From Iris pallida (Eukaryota > Streptophyta > Magnoliopsida > Asparagales > Iridaceae): a DNA stretch of 64,000 nt. The position numbers were made by a program, and so were the translations under genes. The stretch spans positions 22,145,881 to 22,209,880 of the forward strand of contig JANAVB010031417.1 in assembly GCA_029216955.1 (NCBI GenBank). Direction: 5' to 3'. The notes below the pieces were generated by a model. It searched no databases. It saw nothing but the letters and a program-made list of their open reading frames with translations, and was not told the DNA's origin. Shown here in pieces: positions 11,566 through 21,795 of this stretch; positions within the stretch are counted from its first letter, which is position 1, and each line of letters starts with the position of its first letter.

Positions 11566-13645
11566 ACCACGTACTCGTGCCCCTAATCAGGGTGCGGGTC
11601 GTGACAGAAACACCGTGACCTTCATATAGATAGGGCCGGTGGGCTGAGATTAGCGCTGGGTGCAGGCGCAGGGCCTGCCACCCTTATGCATATGTTTAAG
11701 TTTACGGTTGGTTGGTTGAGTGAAATGATATGATTTCTTATGTAAAGTTCTAACCTTGCAGGCTAGGCGAAATGGGACATAGATGAGCACGATCACAATG
11801 TTTATGTTAAGATTATGTCTAACTGTATCTGCCGTAGGGACACGGTGGTGGACAAGTTCAGGATAGGTTCGGCTCGAGGCTGGACGTAACCACGTAACCA
11901 CGTACTCGTACCCCTAATCAGGGTGCGGGTCGTGACAGAAACACCGTGACCTTCATATAGATAGGGCGTAACCACGTACTCGTGCCCCTAATCAGGGTGG
12001 ACGTAACCACGTACTCGTGCCCCTAATCAGGGTGCGGGTTGTGACAGAAACACCGTGACCTTCATATAGATAGGGCCGGTGGGCTGAGATTAGCGCTGGG
12101 TGCAGGCGCAGGGCCTGCCACCCTTATGCATATGTTTAAGTTTACGGTTGGTTGGTTGAGTGAAATGATATGATTTCTTATGTAAAGTTCTAACCTTGCA
12201 GGCTAGGCGAAATGGGACATAGATGAGCACGATCACAATATTTATGTTAAGATTATGTCTAACTGTATCTGTCGCAGGGACACGGTGGTGGACAAGTTCA
12301 GGATAGGTTCGGCTCGAGGCTGGACGTAACTACGTAACCACGTACTCGTACCCCTAATCAGGGTACGGGTCGTGACAGAAACACCGTGACCTTCATATAG
12401 ATAGGGCGTAACCACGTACTCGTGCCCCTAATCAGGGTGGACGTAACCACGTACTCGTGCCCCTAATCAGGGTGCGGGTCGTGACAGAAACACCGTGACC
12501 TTCATATAGATAGGGCCGGTGGGCTGAGATTAGCGCTGGATGAAGGCGTAGGGTCTGCCACCCTTATGCATATATTTAAGTTTACGGTTGGTTGGTTGAG
12601 TGAAATGATATGATTTCTTATGTAAAGTTCTAACCTTGCAGGCTAGGCAAAATGGGAGATAGATGAGCACGATCACAATGTTTATGTTAAGATTATGTCT
12701 AACTGTATCTGCCGCAGGGACACGGTGGTGGACAAGTTCAGGATAGGTTCGGCTCGAGGCTGGACGTAACCACGTAACCACGTACTCGTGCCCCTAATCA
12801 GGGTGCGGGTCGTGACAGAAACACCGTAACCTTCATATAGATAGGGCGTAACCACGTACTCGTGCCCCTAATCAGGGTGGACGTAACCACGTACTCGTGC
12901 CCCTAATCAGGGTGCGGGTTGTGACAGAAATACCGTGACCTTCATATAGATAGGGCCGGTGGGCTGAGATTAGCGCTGGGTGCAGGCGCAGGGCCTGCCA
13001 CCCTTATGCATATGTTTAAGTTTACGGTTGGTTGGTTGAGTGAAATGATATGATTTCTTATGTAAAGTTCTAACCTTGCAGGCTAGGCGAAATGGGACAT
13101 AGATGAGCATGATCACAATGTTTATGTTAAGATTATGTCTAGCTGTATCTGTCGCAGGGACACGGTGGCGGACAAGTTCAGGATAGGTTCGGCTCGAGGC
13201 TGGACGTAACCACGTAACCACGTACTCGTGCCCCTAATCAGGGTACGGGTCGTGACAGAAACACCGTGACCTTTATATAGATAGGGCGTAACCACGTACT
13301 CGTGCCCCTAATCAGGGTGGACGTAACCATGTACTCGTGCCCCTAATCAGGGTGCGGGTCGTGACAGAAACACCGTGACCTTCATATAGATAGGGCTGGT
13401 GGGCTGAGATTAGCGCTGGGTGCAGGCGCAGGGCCTGCCACCCTTATGCATATGTTTAAGTTTACGGTTGGTTGGTTGAGTGAAATGATATGATTTCTTA
13501 TGTAAAGTTCTAACCTTGCAGGCTAGGCGAAATGGGACATAGATGAGCACGATCACAATGTTTATGTTAACATTATGTCTAACTGTATCTGCCGTAGGGA
13601 CACGGTGGTGGACAAGTTCAGGATAGGTTCGGCTCGAGGCGGGGC
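11566..13645. repeat. 440-bp tandem array, about 4.7 copies
   Basis: Units spaced 440 bases apart (starting near 11566, 12006, 12446, 12886 and 13326) are nearly identical, with a handful of substitutions each. Each contains two or three copies of a sub-repeat, CGTACTCGTGCCCCTAATCA then GGGTGCGGGTCGTGACAG, and TTCATATAGATAGGGC. The sub-repeat resembles the 3' terminus of the giant gypsy LTRs (GCCCTTACTCTAGGGTGCGG then GTCGTGACA). The repeated 83-codon minus-strand frames here are by-products of the periodicity. Confidence 0.9.
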
Positions 13646-13929
13646 TCGGCTTGGACTTCCAGATGCATGGAGTCCTTAGCGTTCAAGAGGAGCTACCACA
13701 TTGGCGTTCGGACTTGCGAGATGTTCAGCCGAAGACTACTTGTTGGCTATAAAGAGGCATAATGTATGGAACAATGTACTCCTTTGTGAGCTAGAGAGAT
13801 CATGAGCGTTGTAGCCAATTGGCATGATGAGTTGGGCTATTCAGAGCATTAATATTAAATCTACATTGGCTTTTCTGTTAATTTAAAGTTTACAATATAA
13901 TTAAAACTAATATTACAAAAATGCTATTT
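13646..13929. other. Flank of the tandem array
   Basis: Single-copy within the window. A possible TATA (CTATAAAG) is at 13748-13755, but no coding frame follows it. Confidence 0.3.
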
Positions 13930-14278
13930 GCTCCCAAAAAATTTGGGTGATACCATCTTCCATTATGTGGCATATGACATGGTTGCTAACATGACAGCTG
14001 ACATGGCAAAATTTAACAATAAAATTAATATTAAAATGAACATTAATAGTAAATAAATAATTTAATATTAAATTAACATTGATTAATATTAACATTAATA
14101 TTAACATTAATATTAGCATTAGCATTAACATTAATATTAATATTGACATTATCATTAATATTAAAAAAATTTGGGTAATTAATTTTTGGGGTTAAAATTT
14201 GCCATGTCAGCTGTTATGTCATCTGCCATGTCAGATGCCACATAATGGGAGATGGCATCACCCAAATATGTTGGGAGC
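13930..14278. mobile_element. MITE with about 44-bp terminal inverted repeats
   Basis: The left end GCTCCCAAAAAATTTGGGTG continuing to ATTATGTGGCAT is matched in reverse at the right end (ATGCCACATAATGGGA to TTGGGAGC) with few mismatches. Complementarity continues inward through TGACATGGCAAAATTTAA. The centre is AT-rich with repeated ATTAATATTAACATTA. No coding capacity. The target-site duplication is not resolved. It shares inner blocks with 8546-8975. Confidence 0.75.
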
Positions 14279-14472
14279 CCAAACGACTAATTGCTAATAT
14301 TAATACAGTAGCATTACCGTTATTTCCCAATAGATTCGTGACTTGTTCGGACATACCCCTCCACGAGCGGGTTACATACACCCGCGTAAACGATGGTTAA
14401 ATAGCCTTTTCCAAAGAAGAGAACCCATCTGACTAGAGAGAAACAAAGGAAAGAAGAAGAAGAACAGTCGCA

Positions 14473-15432
14473 ATGGAGAGGAGCAAGATCAACTGCAGCG
14501 GATGGGCCGTCATCCCTACCGAGATTCTCTCGATGATACTGGTACTGTCGGGGATGCCGGCGGACGAGGTAATGTGCAACGTGGCCCCAGTTTGTCGTTC
14601 GTGGTGGAAGGCGCTCAACGGTCCCTTAGACTATTGGTCCAATGTCGACTTGGTACAGTGGTGCCGGAGGACCCAGAAAACTGCTGAGATTAGTTTGACC
14701 GTAATGAATCTCGTGGCTCGCAGTGAGGGACATTAGGGTCCCTCTCCGCGTACAAGCTCGACGAAGCAGCCTTCTCTTTTGCATGTTTAAGGCCAGTACA
14801 AAATTTTATTTGGTCTTATTCTAATACTTTATTTTTTCTATTACAAAATTTTACGTATACTTTTGTTAATTTCTATTGATATTTTTCCATTTTTATAATA
14901 CAGTGGAAAATTTCTAAGGGTTCTGCACATTCCGAAGTACGACGTGAGTGATGAAACTTTCGTGAGACACTTGGAGTTTCTCCCTGTGCTGGAAGAACTC
15001 GACATTAGCTACTGCCTCTACATCACGTCGACTGGAATAATTTCCGCCGAAAATTATTGCCGCCGTCTGGTCAAGCTGAGTAGGAACATGCCCCCTCCGG
15101 ATTTCATGCTCAGGAACATGTTCGTGCTGGACACAAAAAACGAGGCAGAGGGAAAGGCCGTGGCTGATTTGATGCCGCGTCTCGAGCACCTACATATGGG
15201 ATTCGGCATGTTCAATGGAGACACGCTGTGATCTATCATATGCAACTGCAAGGGTCTTCGCCTGCTCGACATACGTGGGTGCTTCAACGTAATCTTCGAC
15301 GACAAACTTTGGAAAATTTGTTATTCAATTCAGACGTTTAAAAAACCCTTTGATAATGTAATCCCAGTACCAGAAGAACCTGTGTACGAGTGGTATAATG
15401 AATTAGATACGATCTATCATTACTGGGGTTAA
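14473..15432 (+). pseudogene. F-box/LRR (SKIP19-like) protein gene, disrupted
   Basis: Exon 1 starts at ATG 14473. It encodes an F-box (WAVIPTEILSMILV, then APVCRSWWKAL and PLDYWSNVDL), the signature of Skp1-binding adaptor proteins of SCF ubiquitin ligases. An intron ends near 14903-14918; the acceptor that keeps frame best is CTAAG at about 14918. Exon 2 encodes leucine-rich repeats (FVRHLEFLPVLEELDISYC and RLEHLHMGFG). An in-frame TGA at 15229-15231 interrupts the LRR part, after which the same frame continues with CKGLRLLDIRGCFNV and ends at TAA 15430. A weak TATA-like TTAAATAG is at 14397. The donor of the intron is unclear (GTGAGG near 14721 is the best). It is probably a degenerate copy of an F-box/LRR family gene. 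Confidence 0.65.
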
Positions 15433-15471
15433 TGGTGAAAACACTAGCATGCATGCATGCATTTCTTTATA

Positions 15472-15916
15472 CTCCCTCCGTCCCAAAAATATAGTCCTAT
15501 TTCTATTTTCACCAAGATTAAGAAAATCCAATTAATATGTCCAACAAAACAAAATCTCTCCAATATGCCCCTTATAGATGTTTTGAATTTTGCTTTTGTA
15601 CTTATTGTGATCTCTAATTGGGTTAATGAATGCCATTAAACTTTGGAGACAATATTTTGGCAAATTTTAGTTTGAATTTTGGAGGCAATATAAACTAAAG
15701 TGTCTTTTCAGTATCCATCATTAGAGCTCAAATATATTTTCAAAATACAACTCTTAAATGCATAGAGAATTGTAGAGTTTATCTTGATATAATTGTAGTT
15801 TAAATAAGGCTAAATTTGTAAATTATTCCACAAACATCCATTATATAAAAAGAAATGGGCTATAATATGGGACAAACAAAAAAGGAAAGTGAGACTATAT
15901 TTTTGGGACGGAGGAG
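15472..15916. mobile_element. Stowaway-type MITE (Tc1/mariner superfamily)
   Basis: The termini are CTCCCTCCGTCCCAAAAATA and its inverted complement TATTTTTGGGACGGAGGAG, flanked by TA on both sides (15470-15471 and 15917-15918). The terminal sequence and TA target duplication are diagnostic of Stowaway elements. At 445 bp it lies at the longer end of the family. No coding capacity. Confidence 0.92.
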
Positions 15917-16183
15917 TATATATTTTTCACTAGTCTACATACAAGATATTTTTTATGAGTTCGATTCTCCATTTTGAGCAAGTTTTACTTTTGTCAATAC
16001 TAATTTTTAACATGATTATTTTTTTTATAAATAAAATGGACTGTGATATAATGACGTCGAAGACGGCTCACTTCTGAGATTTCGACATTTCCCAACACAG
16101 ATTTTACCATTAATACAACATCTCAGTATAATCATATCCAAGAGATTTTGCCATTTCCCAACACAGATTTTACCTTATTCAAA

Positions 16184-16845
16184 ATGAATTCTCCGTCCTA
16201 TATGGACCATTCTCCGTCCTACATGTATCATTCTCCGTCCAACTTTCCGCATTCTCCGTCCTAATGTACCATTCGCCGTCCTAAATGTACAATTCTCCGT
16301 CCTAAATGTACCATTCTCCGTGTTAGAGGAACGGAGAATGGCCATTAACAGCCAAACAGCCAAACTAATTCATAGCCTTCAAAACCAATTTATATAGATT
16401 CAAAACAAAACTAAACAGCCAAACTATTTAAAATTCACAACCCTACACAACAGTCCTAAATGTACCATTCTCCGTCCTATATGGACCATTCTCCGTCCGA
16501 CATCTATCATTCTCCGTCCTACATCTATCATTCTCCGTCCTAATGTACCATTCGCCGTCCTAAATGTACAATTCTCCGTGTTAGAGGAACAGAGAATGAC
16601 CATTAACAACCAAACAGCCAAACTAATTCATCTTCACGAGCCTTCAAAACCAATTTATATAGATTCAAAACAAAACTAAACAGCCAAACTATTTAAAATT
16701 CACAACCCTACAGAACATTCCTAAACGTACCATTCTCCGTCCTAAATGTACCATTCGACGTCCTAAATGTACAATTCTCCGTCCTACATCCGTCCTAAAT
16801 GTACCATTCTCCGTGTTAGAGGAACGGAGAATGGCCATTAACAGT
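16184..16845. repeat. ATTCTCCGT motif array, about 2.5 higher-order units
   Basis: About 17 copies of ATTC(T/G)CCGTCCTA(A/C)ATGTACC-like 20-21-bp units are arranged in higher-order repeats of about 260 bases (starting near 16184, 16450 and 16715). Each unit closes with CATTCTCCGTGTTAGAGGAA then C(G/A)GAGAATG, a hairpin, followed by a spacer GCCAAACAGCCAAACTAATT. It is the same core motif as in the introns at 2.8 and 4.6 kb. It lies upstream of the gene at 17243 and the transposon-protein gene at 18427. Confidence 0.85.
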
Positions 16846-17023
16846 CCCAAAAATTGTTCCATACTAAGTTAAAAGCATATAATAGCACCCAAAAAATGTT
16901 AACAATAGAAAAATTCTACAGAACCCAAACACCAGACTCGAACCTAGGCCTTCCATGTAAAAGCCAAACAGCACAACCAACTAAGCCTGGAATAAGACAT
17001 CAATAATGTCTCTTATAGTCTAC

Positions 17024-17133
17024 TACCAAATGCTTGCTTACAACACTCTTACAACCTTCACCCATTGATGACATGGCCCACATGTCAGCAATGGATGAAG
17101 GTTGTAAGAGTGTTGTAAGCATTTGGTTGTAAC
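17024..17133. repeat. Foldback repeat, 44-base arms
   Basis: The arm 17024-17067 (ACCAAATGCTTGCTTACAAC then ACTCTTACAACCTTCACCCA) is inverted at 17088-17131 around a 20-base loop. The right arm is again similar, in inverted orientation, to 17698-17746, so the gene at 17243 lies between terminal-inverted-repeat-like sequences. Confidence 0.75.
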
Positions 17134-17190
17134 TTTAACATTATATCCCAACTTCCAATAAGGAATAGGAAGAGTCGGTTAGGAACGTGT

Positions 17191-17204
17191 ATATATATAT
17201 ACAT
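17191..17204 (+). promoter_or_regulatory. TATA box of the small GC-rich gene
   Basis: A TATATATATATACA run about 40-50 bases upstream of the ATG at 17243, with few other candidate signals. Confidence 0.45.
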
Positions 17205-17242
17205 AGGGGTCCCCATTCATCTGAGTAGGTTGCACATTTAAC

Positions 17243-17572
17243 ATGGCTCCAAAAAGATCATCTGGTTGGGAACCATTGCCAGAGCCTTCTTTCAGTCGTC
17301 GTCGAGCCCCTTCGCATGGAGCACCCTCTGCGCCGCCTCCGGCCCATGACTGGCTGGCAGCGGCTGCGAACTTTCTGATCGCCTGCGGGTTGTCACTGGA
17401 GGTCATCGCTCGACCTCTTCATCCGGCGCCAAACTTTGACCTGTTGCCGATCACTCCGGAGGAACGGAATTCTCTGGAGAAGAGGGAAGCGTTTCGCCGC
17501 CTGTGCCATAGGGCGGGTGTGCGCACCCTGCAGGACTTTGCGGAGATCCTCCGGGAGGCCAGTGAGGGCTAG
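17243..17572 (+). CDS. Unrecognised 109-aa protein gene, GC-rich
   Basis: An intact frame from ATG (context AACATGGCT, good for plants) to TAG. I do not recognise a family. The N-terminal 30 residues are basic and proline/serine-rich; an alanine-rich amphipathic stretch (DWLAAAANFLIACGL) follows; the C-terminal 40 residues are charged and look helical (ITPEERNSLEKREAFRRL, then LQDFAEILREASEG). The gene is visibly richer in G and C, with many GC-ending codons, than the AT-rich flanks. It has its own TATA upstream and an AATAAA at 17660-17665 downstream, all between inverted repeats (17088-17133 and 17698-17746). It may be a captured gene or fragment in a small TIR element, or an unrelated small gene that happens to sit there. 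Confidence 0.55.
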   Translation: MAPKRSSGWEPLPEPSFSRRRAPSHGAPSAPPPAHDWLAAAANFLIACGLSLEVIARPLHPAPNFDLLPITPEERNSLEKREAFRRLCHRAGVRTLQDFAEILREASEG

Positions 17573-17659
17573 ACCTTTTTTTTTCCGTGTTTTACAGTTT
17601 TTTTGTCCTCCTCTTGTATACTTCTCTGGAGAATGTTCCGACGACGAAGTTGGGATTTA

Positions 17660-17665
17660 ATAAAA
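17660..17665 (+). terminator. Poly(A) signal of the small GC-rich gene
   Basis: AATAAA about 90 bases after the stop codon, in an AT-rich stretch. Confidence 0.4.
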
Positions 17666-17697
17666 TATAATATTTTGTTAACTCAATTTGGTTTCGG

Positions 17698-17746
17698 CTA
17701 CAATCAAACTTTTACAACCTTCTTACAACTTACACCCATTTGCTAA
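17698..17746. repeat. Right inverted repeat flanking the small GC-rich gene
   Basis: In reverse complement this stretch (GCAAATGGGTGTAAGTTGTA, then AGAAGGTTGTAAAAGTTTGA) aligns with 17088-17133 (GCAATGGATGAAGGTTGTAA, then GAGTGTTGTAAGCATTTGG) with moderate divergence. It would bound an element of about 660 bp. Confidence 0.5.
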
Positions 17747-18426
17747 CTATAGCATTGCTCTTTATAATTAACAAATCTTTTTACGTCAAATCAATATATC
17801 AGCGACGATATCCCCATCAATGACTTGTTACGTCATAGAATTGATTATGCTGCCAGCGTCAATCTTGCCGTCAAATCCATCTTAAATATGATTACAAAGT
17901 AAAATAGAGGACAACATTGAGTGTTTCAATTTTACTCTTTTCAAGTACATAGTCTTCTTATTTTCAAAAATTTAATCAAATATTCGTAAAATGGAAATAT
18001 TGAGTCTTAAACTTCACATTCTTAAATATGTTGTCAAATTTTTTTAAATAAATATGTTTCCACCACGTTTTTTCTGCCAAATTTTTCAATAATTTATACG
18101 GAACACGTGGATATATACTAGTAATAAATTTAATTTTGGAAATTTTTTTTTAAAATTAAGGTCTCAAAATCCCAAAGGTTTATGTAGTGATTTCATATGG
18201 ATATATACTAGTAATAATAGTAATAAATTTAATTTTGGAAAGTAGTTTTTTAAATTTAATAGTAATAAATTCGACCGTCTTATACTAGTAATAATAGTAA
18301 TAAATTTAATTTAAGACTCAAAACTATTCTAATTTTTTCCACTTCCCAAGGTCATATAAGACGGTCGAACTTTCCCTCTTCTTCTCTCAAACCCTCTTCC
18401 TTCTCCCAAACCCTCTTCTAATCAAA
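17747..18426. other. AT-rich spacer with direct repeats and a 15-bp inverted repeat
   Basis: ATATATACTAGTAATAA and TAGTAATAAATTTAATTTTG recur between 18110 and 18310. TTCGACCGTCTTATA (18271-18285) is exactly inverted at 18355-18369, about 60 bases upstream of the next ATG, and TATAAG in the second arm could serve as a TATA-like signal. The leader is pyrimidine-rich (CCCTCTTCTTCTCTC). Confidence 0.5.
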
Positions 18427-19809
18427 ATGCTGTCGAAGAAACAACGACCGTCGTCGAAGGAGAAGGATCCACGAAGGGATGCGATACAGGCCCGAAGGGC
18501 AGAACTTGCAAGGGCGGCGAAAACCAAGATTATGGTCGCTAGGGCAGAGGCCGAAAGGGCAGCGGCGGAAGCAGCGGCGGCGGCAGCGACGATGAAAGCG
18601 GAGGCGGCAGCCAAGCCACGTGCAAAAAAGGCTAAAAACACTCATTGCTCGACAAAGACCAGAAAATCTATCTTCGATACAGAGTCGTCGGAAGACTCAA
18701 CTTATGAAGATCGAAGGCGTACTCAAGCGAAGGCTAAGTTGGCAACGGATACAGAGTCATCAGCGTACTCTGTGGATTTTGAATCCTCATCAGAAGAGGA
18801 AAATGAAGAGGAAGAGCAATCATCAGATAAGTCCCAGGTTGGAGAGGAGGTAAAAAAATTTAAAGACTCTAAAACTAAGAAGATATACATTAAATATTTC
18901 AAGAAAAAGGCTGTTATGCCTGAAAGATCAATTAAGATGGATGATGTCGAAGACGAAGCTTTCCTGGATATATTGAAATTCTATCAATTGGAGAAACTGA
19001 ACAAATCCTGTCTTGAGAAAATCTCCCAAACAATAGTAAGAGAATTTTACTCAAATCTTCCGGCTGAAATTAAAGAAAAAGAAGAGGATCAACCACTGGT
19101 GTTTCTGAAAGGGAAATTGATTAGGGTAAATGCTGCTGTCATCAACGAATTTTATGGATTTGATCCAGTTCCTGAGTTTGATATGAAAGATATTGATAAT
19201 GTTTCCATGACGGATGCAATTCATGAGATTACAGGTGTTTCAATGGGTGCCAAGACCCCTCAAAATGTATACAAAGATCAATTAAAAACTTTGTATAAAT
19301 TGTTGCATGCCTACGTATCTCAAACACTCAACCCTACTGGACATGAGCTTTCCATCCATCCCGAGAGAGTAAAATTTCTTTATTATATGGGAAAGAAAAA
19401 AAGGATGGATATAGGTTCCTACATGTTCAGTAGAATGATGCATCTCGTGGGAAAACCAACTGCAAGGACAGCTCTCCCTTTCGGAGGATTTGTATGCTCG
19501 ATGGCTAATAAACATTCTGTCCCAAGCTTAGCAGGGGATGTTTATATTAAAAATAAAGGCCCCATGAGAAAACTAACCTTCACTCGAATGTTTGGAAAAC
19601 GGGCAGCAGCTGCAAGCAAACCATCAACATCTGGAAAACCATCAACTTATGGAATCAAAAATACTAAGGACATGATTGATGATCTATACAATTTTGTTGC
19701 TGCAAACTTTGAGAATGTCTTCAAAGAGATGAAGACTATATCCGACAACCAGAAATTGATTCTGGATAAGATTAACCAGATAGAGGTTGAATTTGCTGAC
19801 CAAGAATAA
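18427..19809 (+). CDS. Putative plant transposon protein, 460 aa
   Basis: An intact frame with no internal stop. The N-terminal 90 residues are lysine/arginine/alanine-rich (AEAERAAAEAAAAAATMKAE), with probable nuclear signals. An acidic serine-rich region follows (FESSSEEENEEEEQSSD). The central domain (residues about 170-400) has IVREFYSNLP, then VFLKGKLIRVNAAVINEFYG, then a long helical part, as in the family annotated as 'putative plant transposon protein domain' and related to the proteins carried by plant MULE and gypsy elements. The C-terminus (FVAANFENVFKEMKTISDNQ) looks like a short coiled coil. ATTCTCCGT arrays lie on both sides (16.2-16.8 and 21.05-21.37 kb). A further acidic frame (about 20004-20099, ending SSFEF) may be a 3' exon, but I could not join it in frame. 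The molecular function is unknown; a DNA-binding or anti-silencing role is only inference. Confidence 0.7.
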   Translation: MLSKKQRPSSKEKDPRRDAIQARRAELARAAKTKIMVARAEAERAAAEAAAAAATMKAEAAAKPRAKKAKNTHCSTKTRKSIFDTESSEDSTYEDRRRTQAKAKLATDTESSAYSVDFESSSEEENEEEEQSSDKSQVGEEVKKFKDSKTKKIYIKYFKKKAVMPERSIKMDDVEDEAFLDILKFYQLEKLNKSCLEKISQTIVREFYSNLPAEIKEKEEDQPLVFLKGKLIRVNAAVINEFYGFDPVPEFDMKDIDNVSMTDAIHEITGVSMGAKTPQNVYKDQLKTLYKLLHAYVSQTLNPTGHELSIHPERVKFLYYMGKKKRMDIGSYMFSRMMHLVGKPTARTALPFGGFVCSMANKHSVPSLAGDVYIKNKGPMRKLTFTRMFGKRAAAASKPSTSGKPSTYGIKNTKDMIDDLYNFVAANFENVFKEMKTISDNQKLILDKINQIEVEFADQE

Positions 19810-21064
19810 GATTTTCCTTCCCTCGTGAAGAAGGTAAATGGGGCTAGCCCAAAATCTTATGTAAAAATATAGACTGTGCACATTGACACTTTATTGCTAG
19901 CCATCACTTTGATACTTCTATTTATGTTTCTGGATGTCATTTCTACCTATAAAGTGAGTCAATACTGACTATAATTTTTCTTCATCCGTCCCTCAAGGTG
20001 TAGGTGAAGGATATTTTGAGAAAGAAGAAGTAGAAAAAAAAAAGAAACAAGAAGAAGAAGATGGAGACGTCTATGAAGATTCATCTTTTGAGTTTTGAAT
20101 GTCTCTTATTTCAATGTGAAAGTAATATTTGACTTGCAATATTGTTCTGAATATTTGTTGGTCATGGCGGACAAACTAAATTTTGTGTTTGAAATATTGT
20201 AAGACTAAACTTTTCGCTTGTACTCAGTGCATAGTTCGTAATTTGTTTTGAAAATGTAATATGGTCTTGAATTTAGAGTAGGTCTGATATTTATTTGGAT
20301 TATTGTATTGTGAATTATGCAGGTTCTATGTTGAATTACTAACGTGGATTGGACAGATTACTGTAACGTGAATTATGCAGTTTATTGGACTTGGAATAAA
20401 GTATACTTAATTTGATTATGATTTTTTGGTTGAAGCGTTTATTTGGTTGGCAGTTGGCCTTGATAGATGATATTGATATTTTGGTGTATTCCTTTGATTT
20501 GCAGATGTCCATCACAGATTTTGTGAGTCCTGGGTGCATTGCTAGGGTTTACAGGTGGCCTCATTACGGATGCATTCCTGGGATCACTGAAACTTTATTT
20601 GATTGTAATGTATTTTGCTTTCTGTAAAAAATCATTACATCGATGCCATCAGTATGAATTCGATGCCAGTGCATATTCATCCCTTGTTATTGCTGAAGCA
20701 AAATTGTAATCATGCATGTTCATCCCTTGTTATTGCGGAAACATAATTGTAATCCTGTATGTTCATCCTTTGTTATTGCCATCAGTACATCGATGCCATC
20801 AGTATGAAGTCGATGCCAGTGTAAGGCATAATGTAATGTAAGAAAAATTCTCTTTGATAGTAGGTTAATTATATTCAAACATTCGCAAGAAATTTTGTTC
20901 AGCCATACAGTGGAAGCCTGATAAAATGATATTCGGATTATCTTGAAAATGATTTAATATAAAATGAATGTACTATGGTAAATGATATTAAAAATACTGT
21001 AAATATTTGGTGAAAAAAATATGAGATACTTGAATATTTCCAGTCCTAAATGTACCATACTTTG
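19810..21064. other. 3' flank of the transposon-protein gene
   Basis: It includes a purine-rich acidic frame at 20004-20099 after a possible acceptor. At 20636-20830 there are short imperfect repeats: GTTCATCC(C/T)TTGTTATTG three times and (A/C)GATGCCATCAGTATGAA twice. The rest is AT-rich with no coding signal. Confidence 0.4.
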
Positions 21065-21370
21065 TTAAAAGCACAGAGAGTGTCCGTTCTCCGTTTTTAA
21101 AGAACGGAGAATGGCCATTCTCCATGTTAAAGTAACGGAGAATGGCCATTCTCCTTGAGCATGGCCATTCTCCGTGTTAAAAACAAAGAGAACAGCCATT
21201 CTCCGTCCATTCGCCGTGTAGAAAGCAAAGAGAATGGCCATTCTCCGTCCATTCGCCGTGTTAAAAGCAAAGAGAATGGCCATTCTCCGTCCATTCGCCG
21301 TGTTAAAAGCAAAGAGAATGGCCATTCTCCGTGTTAAAAGCAAAGAGAATGGCCGTTCACCGTCCAAATA
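21065..21370. repeat. ATTCTCCGT/GAGAATGG hairpin array
   Basis: About 14 copies of the core in alternating orientation. GGAGAATGGCCATTCTCC (a near-perfect palindrome) recurs, and a unit of 45-46 bases (CATTCGCCGTGTTAAAAGCA, then AAGAGAATGGCCATTCTCCG) is tandemly repeated four times at about 21190-21345. The motif family is the same as in the introns at 2.8 and 4.6 kb and at 16.2-16.8 kb. Confidence 0.85.
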
Positions 21371-21589
21371 AAATATTCTCTTCGAAAATATTATCATTAG
21401 AAAAGTAAAAAAAATTCGTCCGATCAATACAGATTTTTTTTAAAAATATGTGACAAGATGATCCGCCCGACCTCAGAAGCAGGTTTTCCTCAGTTCACAA
21501 CCACCACCGTGACATGTAGCTTTATTAACAAAATATTAAATTATTAGATAAAAAATAAGATTTCTGACAATGGCATGGACAGTAAAATT

Positions 21590-21795
21590 AGAGCGGCGCC
21601 GCTAATACTTCTTGTTCGAGGAGGTTTCGACTATGTCCGACGCGAAGCGAACCGATTCTTCATGGCGCAGCTGGTACTCCTCGTTGTTCTAGGAGGGCTC
21701 GATGACGTTCGACGTGATCCGGACCGATTCTTATTTCCATCTTCATCTCTGTTTCTCTTTCCACCACAACCACCAACACCACCACCACGACGGCC
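21590..21795 (-). other. Possible terminal exon relic (inverted relative of 183-299)
   Basis: On the minus strand GGTTACAG (acceptor-like, about 21797) is followed by a glycine- and arginine-rich frame (GRRGGGGVGG, then KRNRDEDGNKNRSGSRRTSS) that ends at a TAG near 21630. Base-level similarity to 183-299 is visible over roughly 80 bases. No family is recognised. Confidence 0.3.

Noticed and set aside
11650..13221. Three near-identical 83-codon minus-strand frames
   Set aside because: They recur at 440-base steps because the DNA is a tandem array; one other unit of the array lacks the frame, and no domain is seen.
16184..16845. CRISPR-like spaced repeats
   Set aside because: Units are eukaryotic motif repeats without unique equal-length spacers, and there are no cas genes; the setting is plant nuclear DNA.
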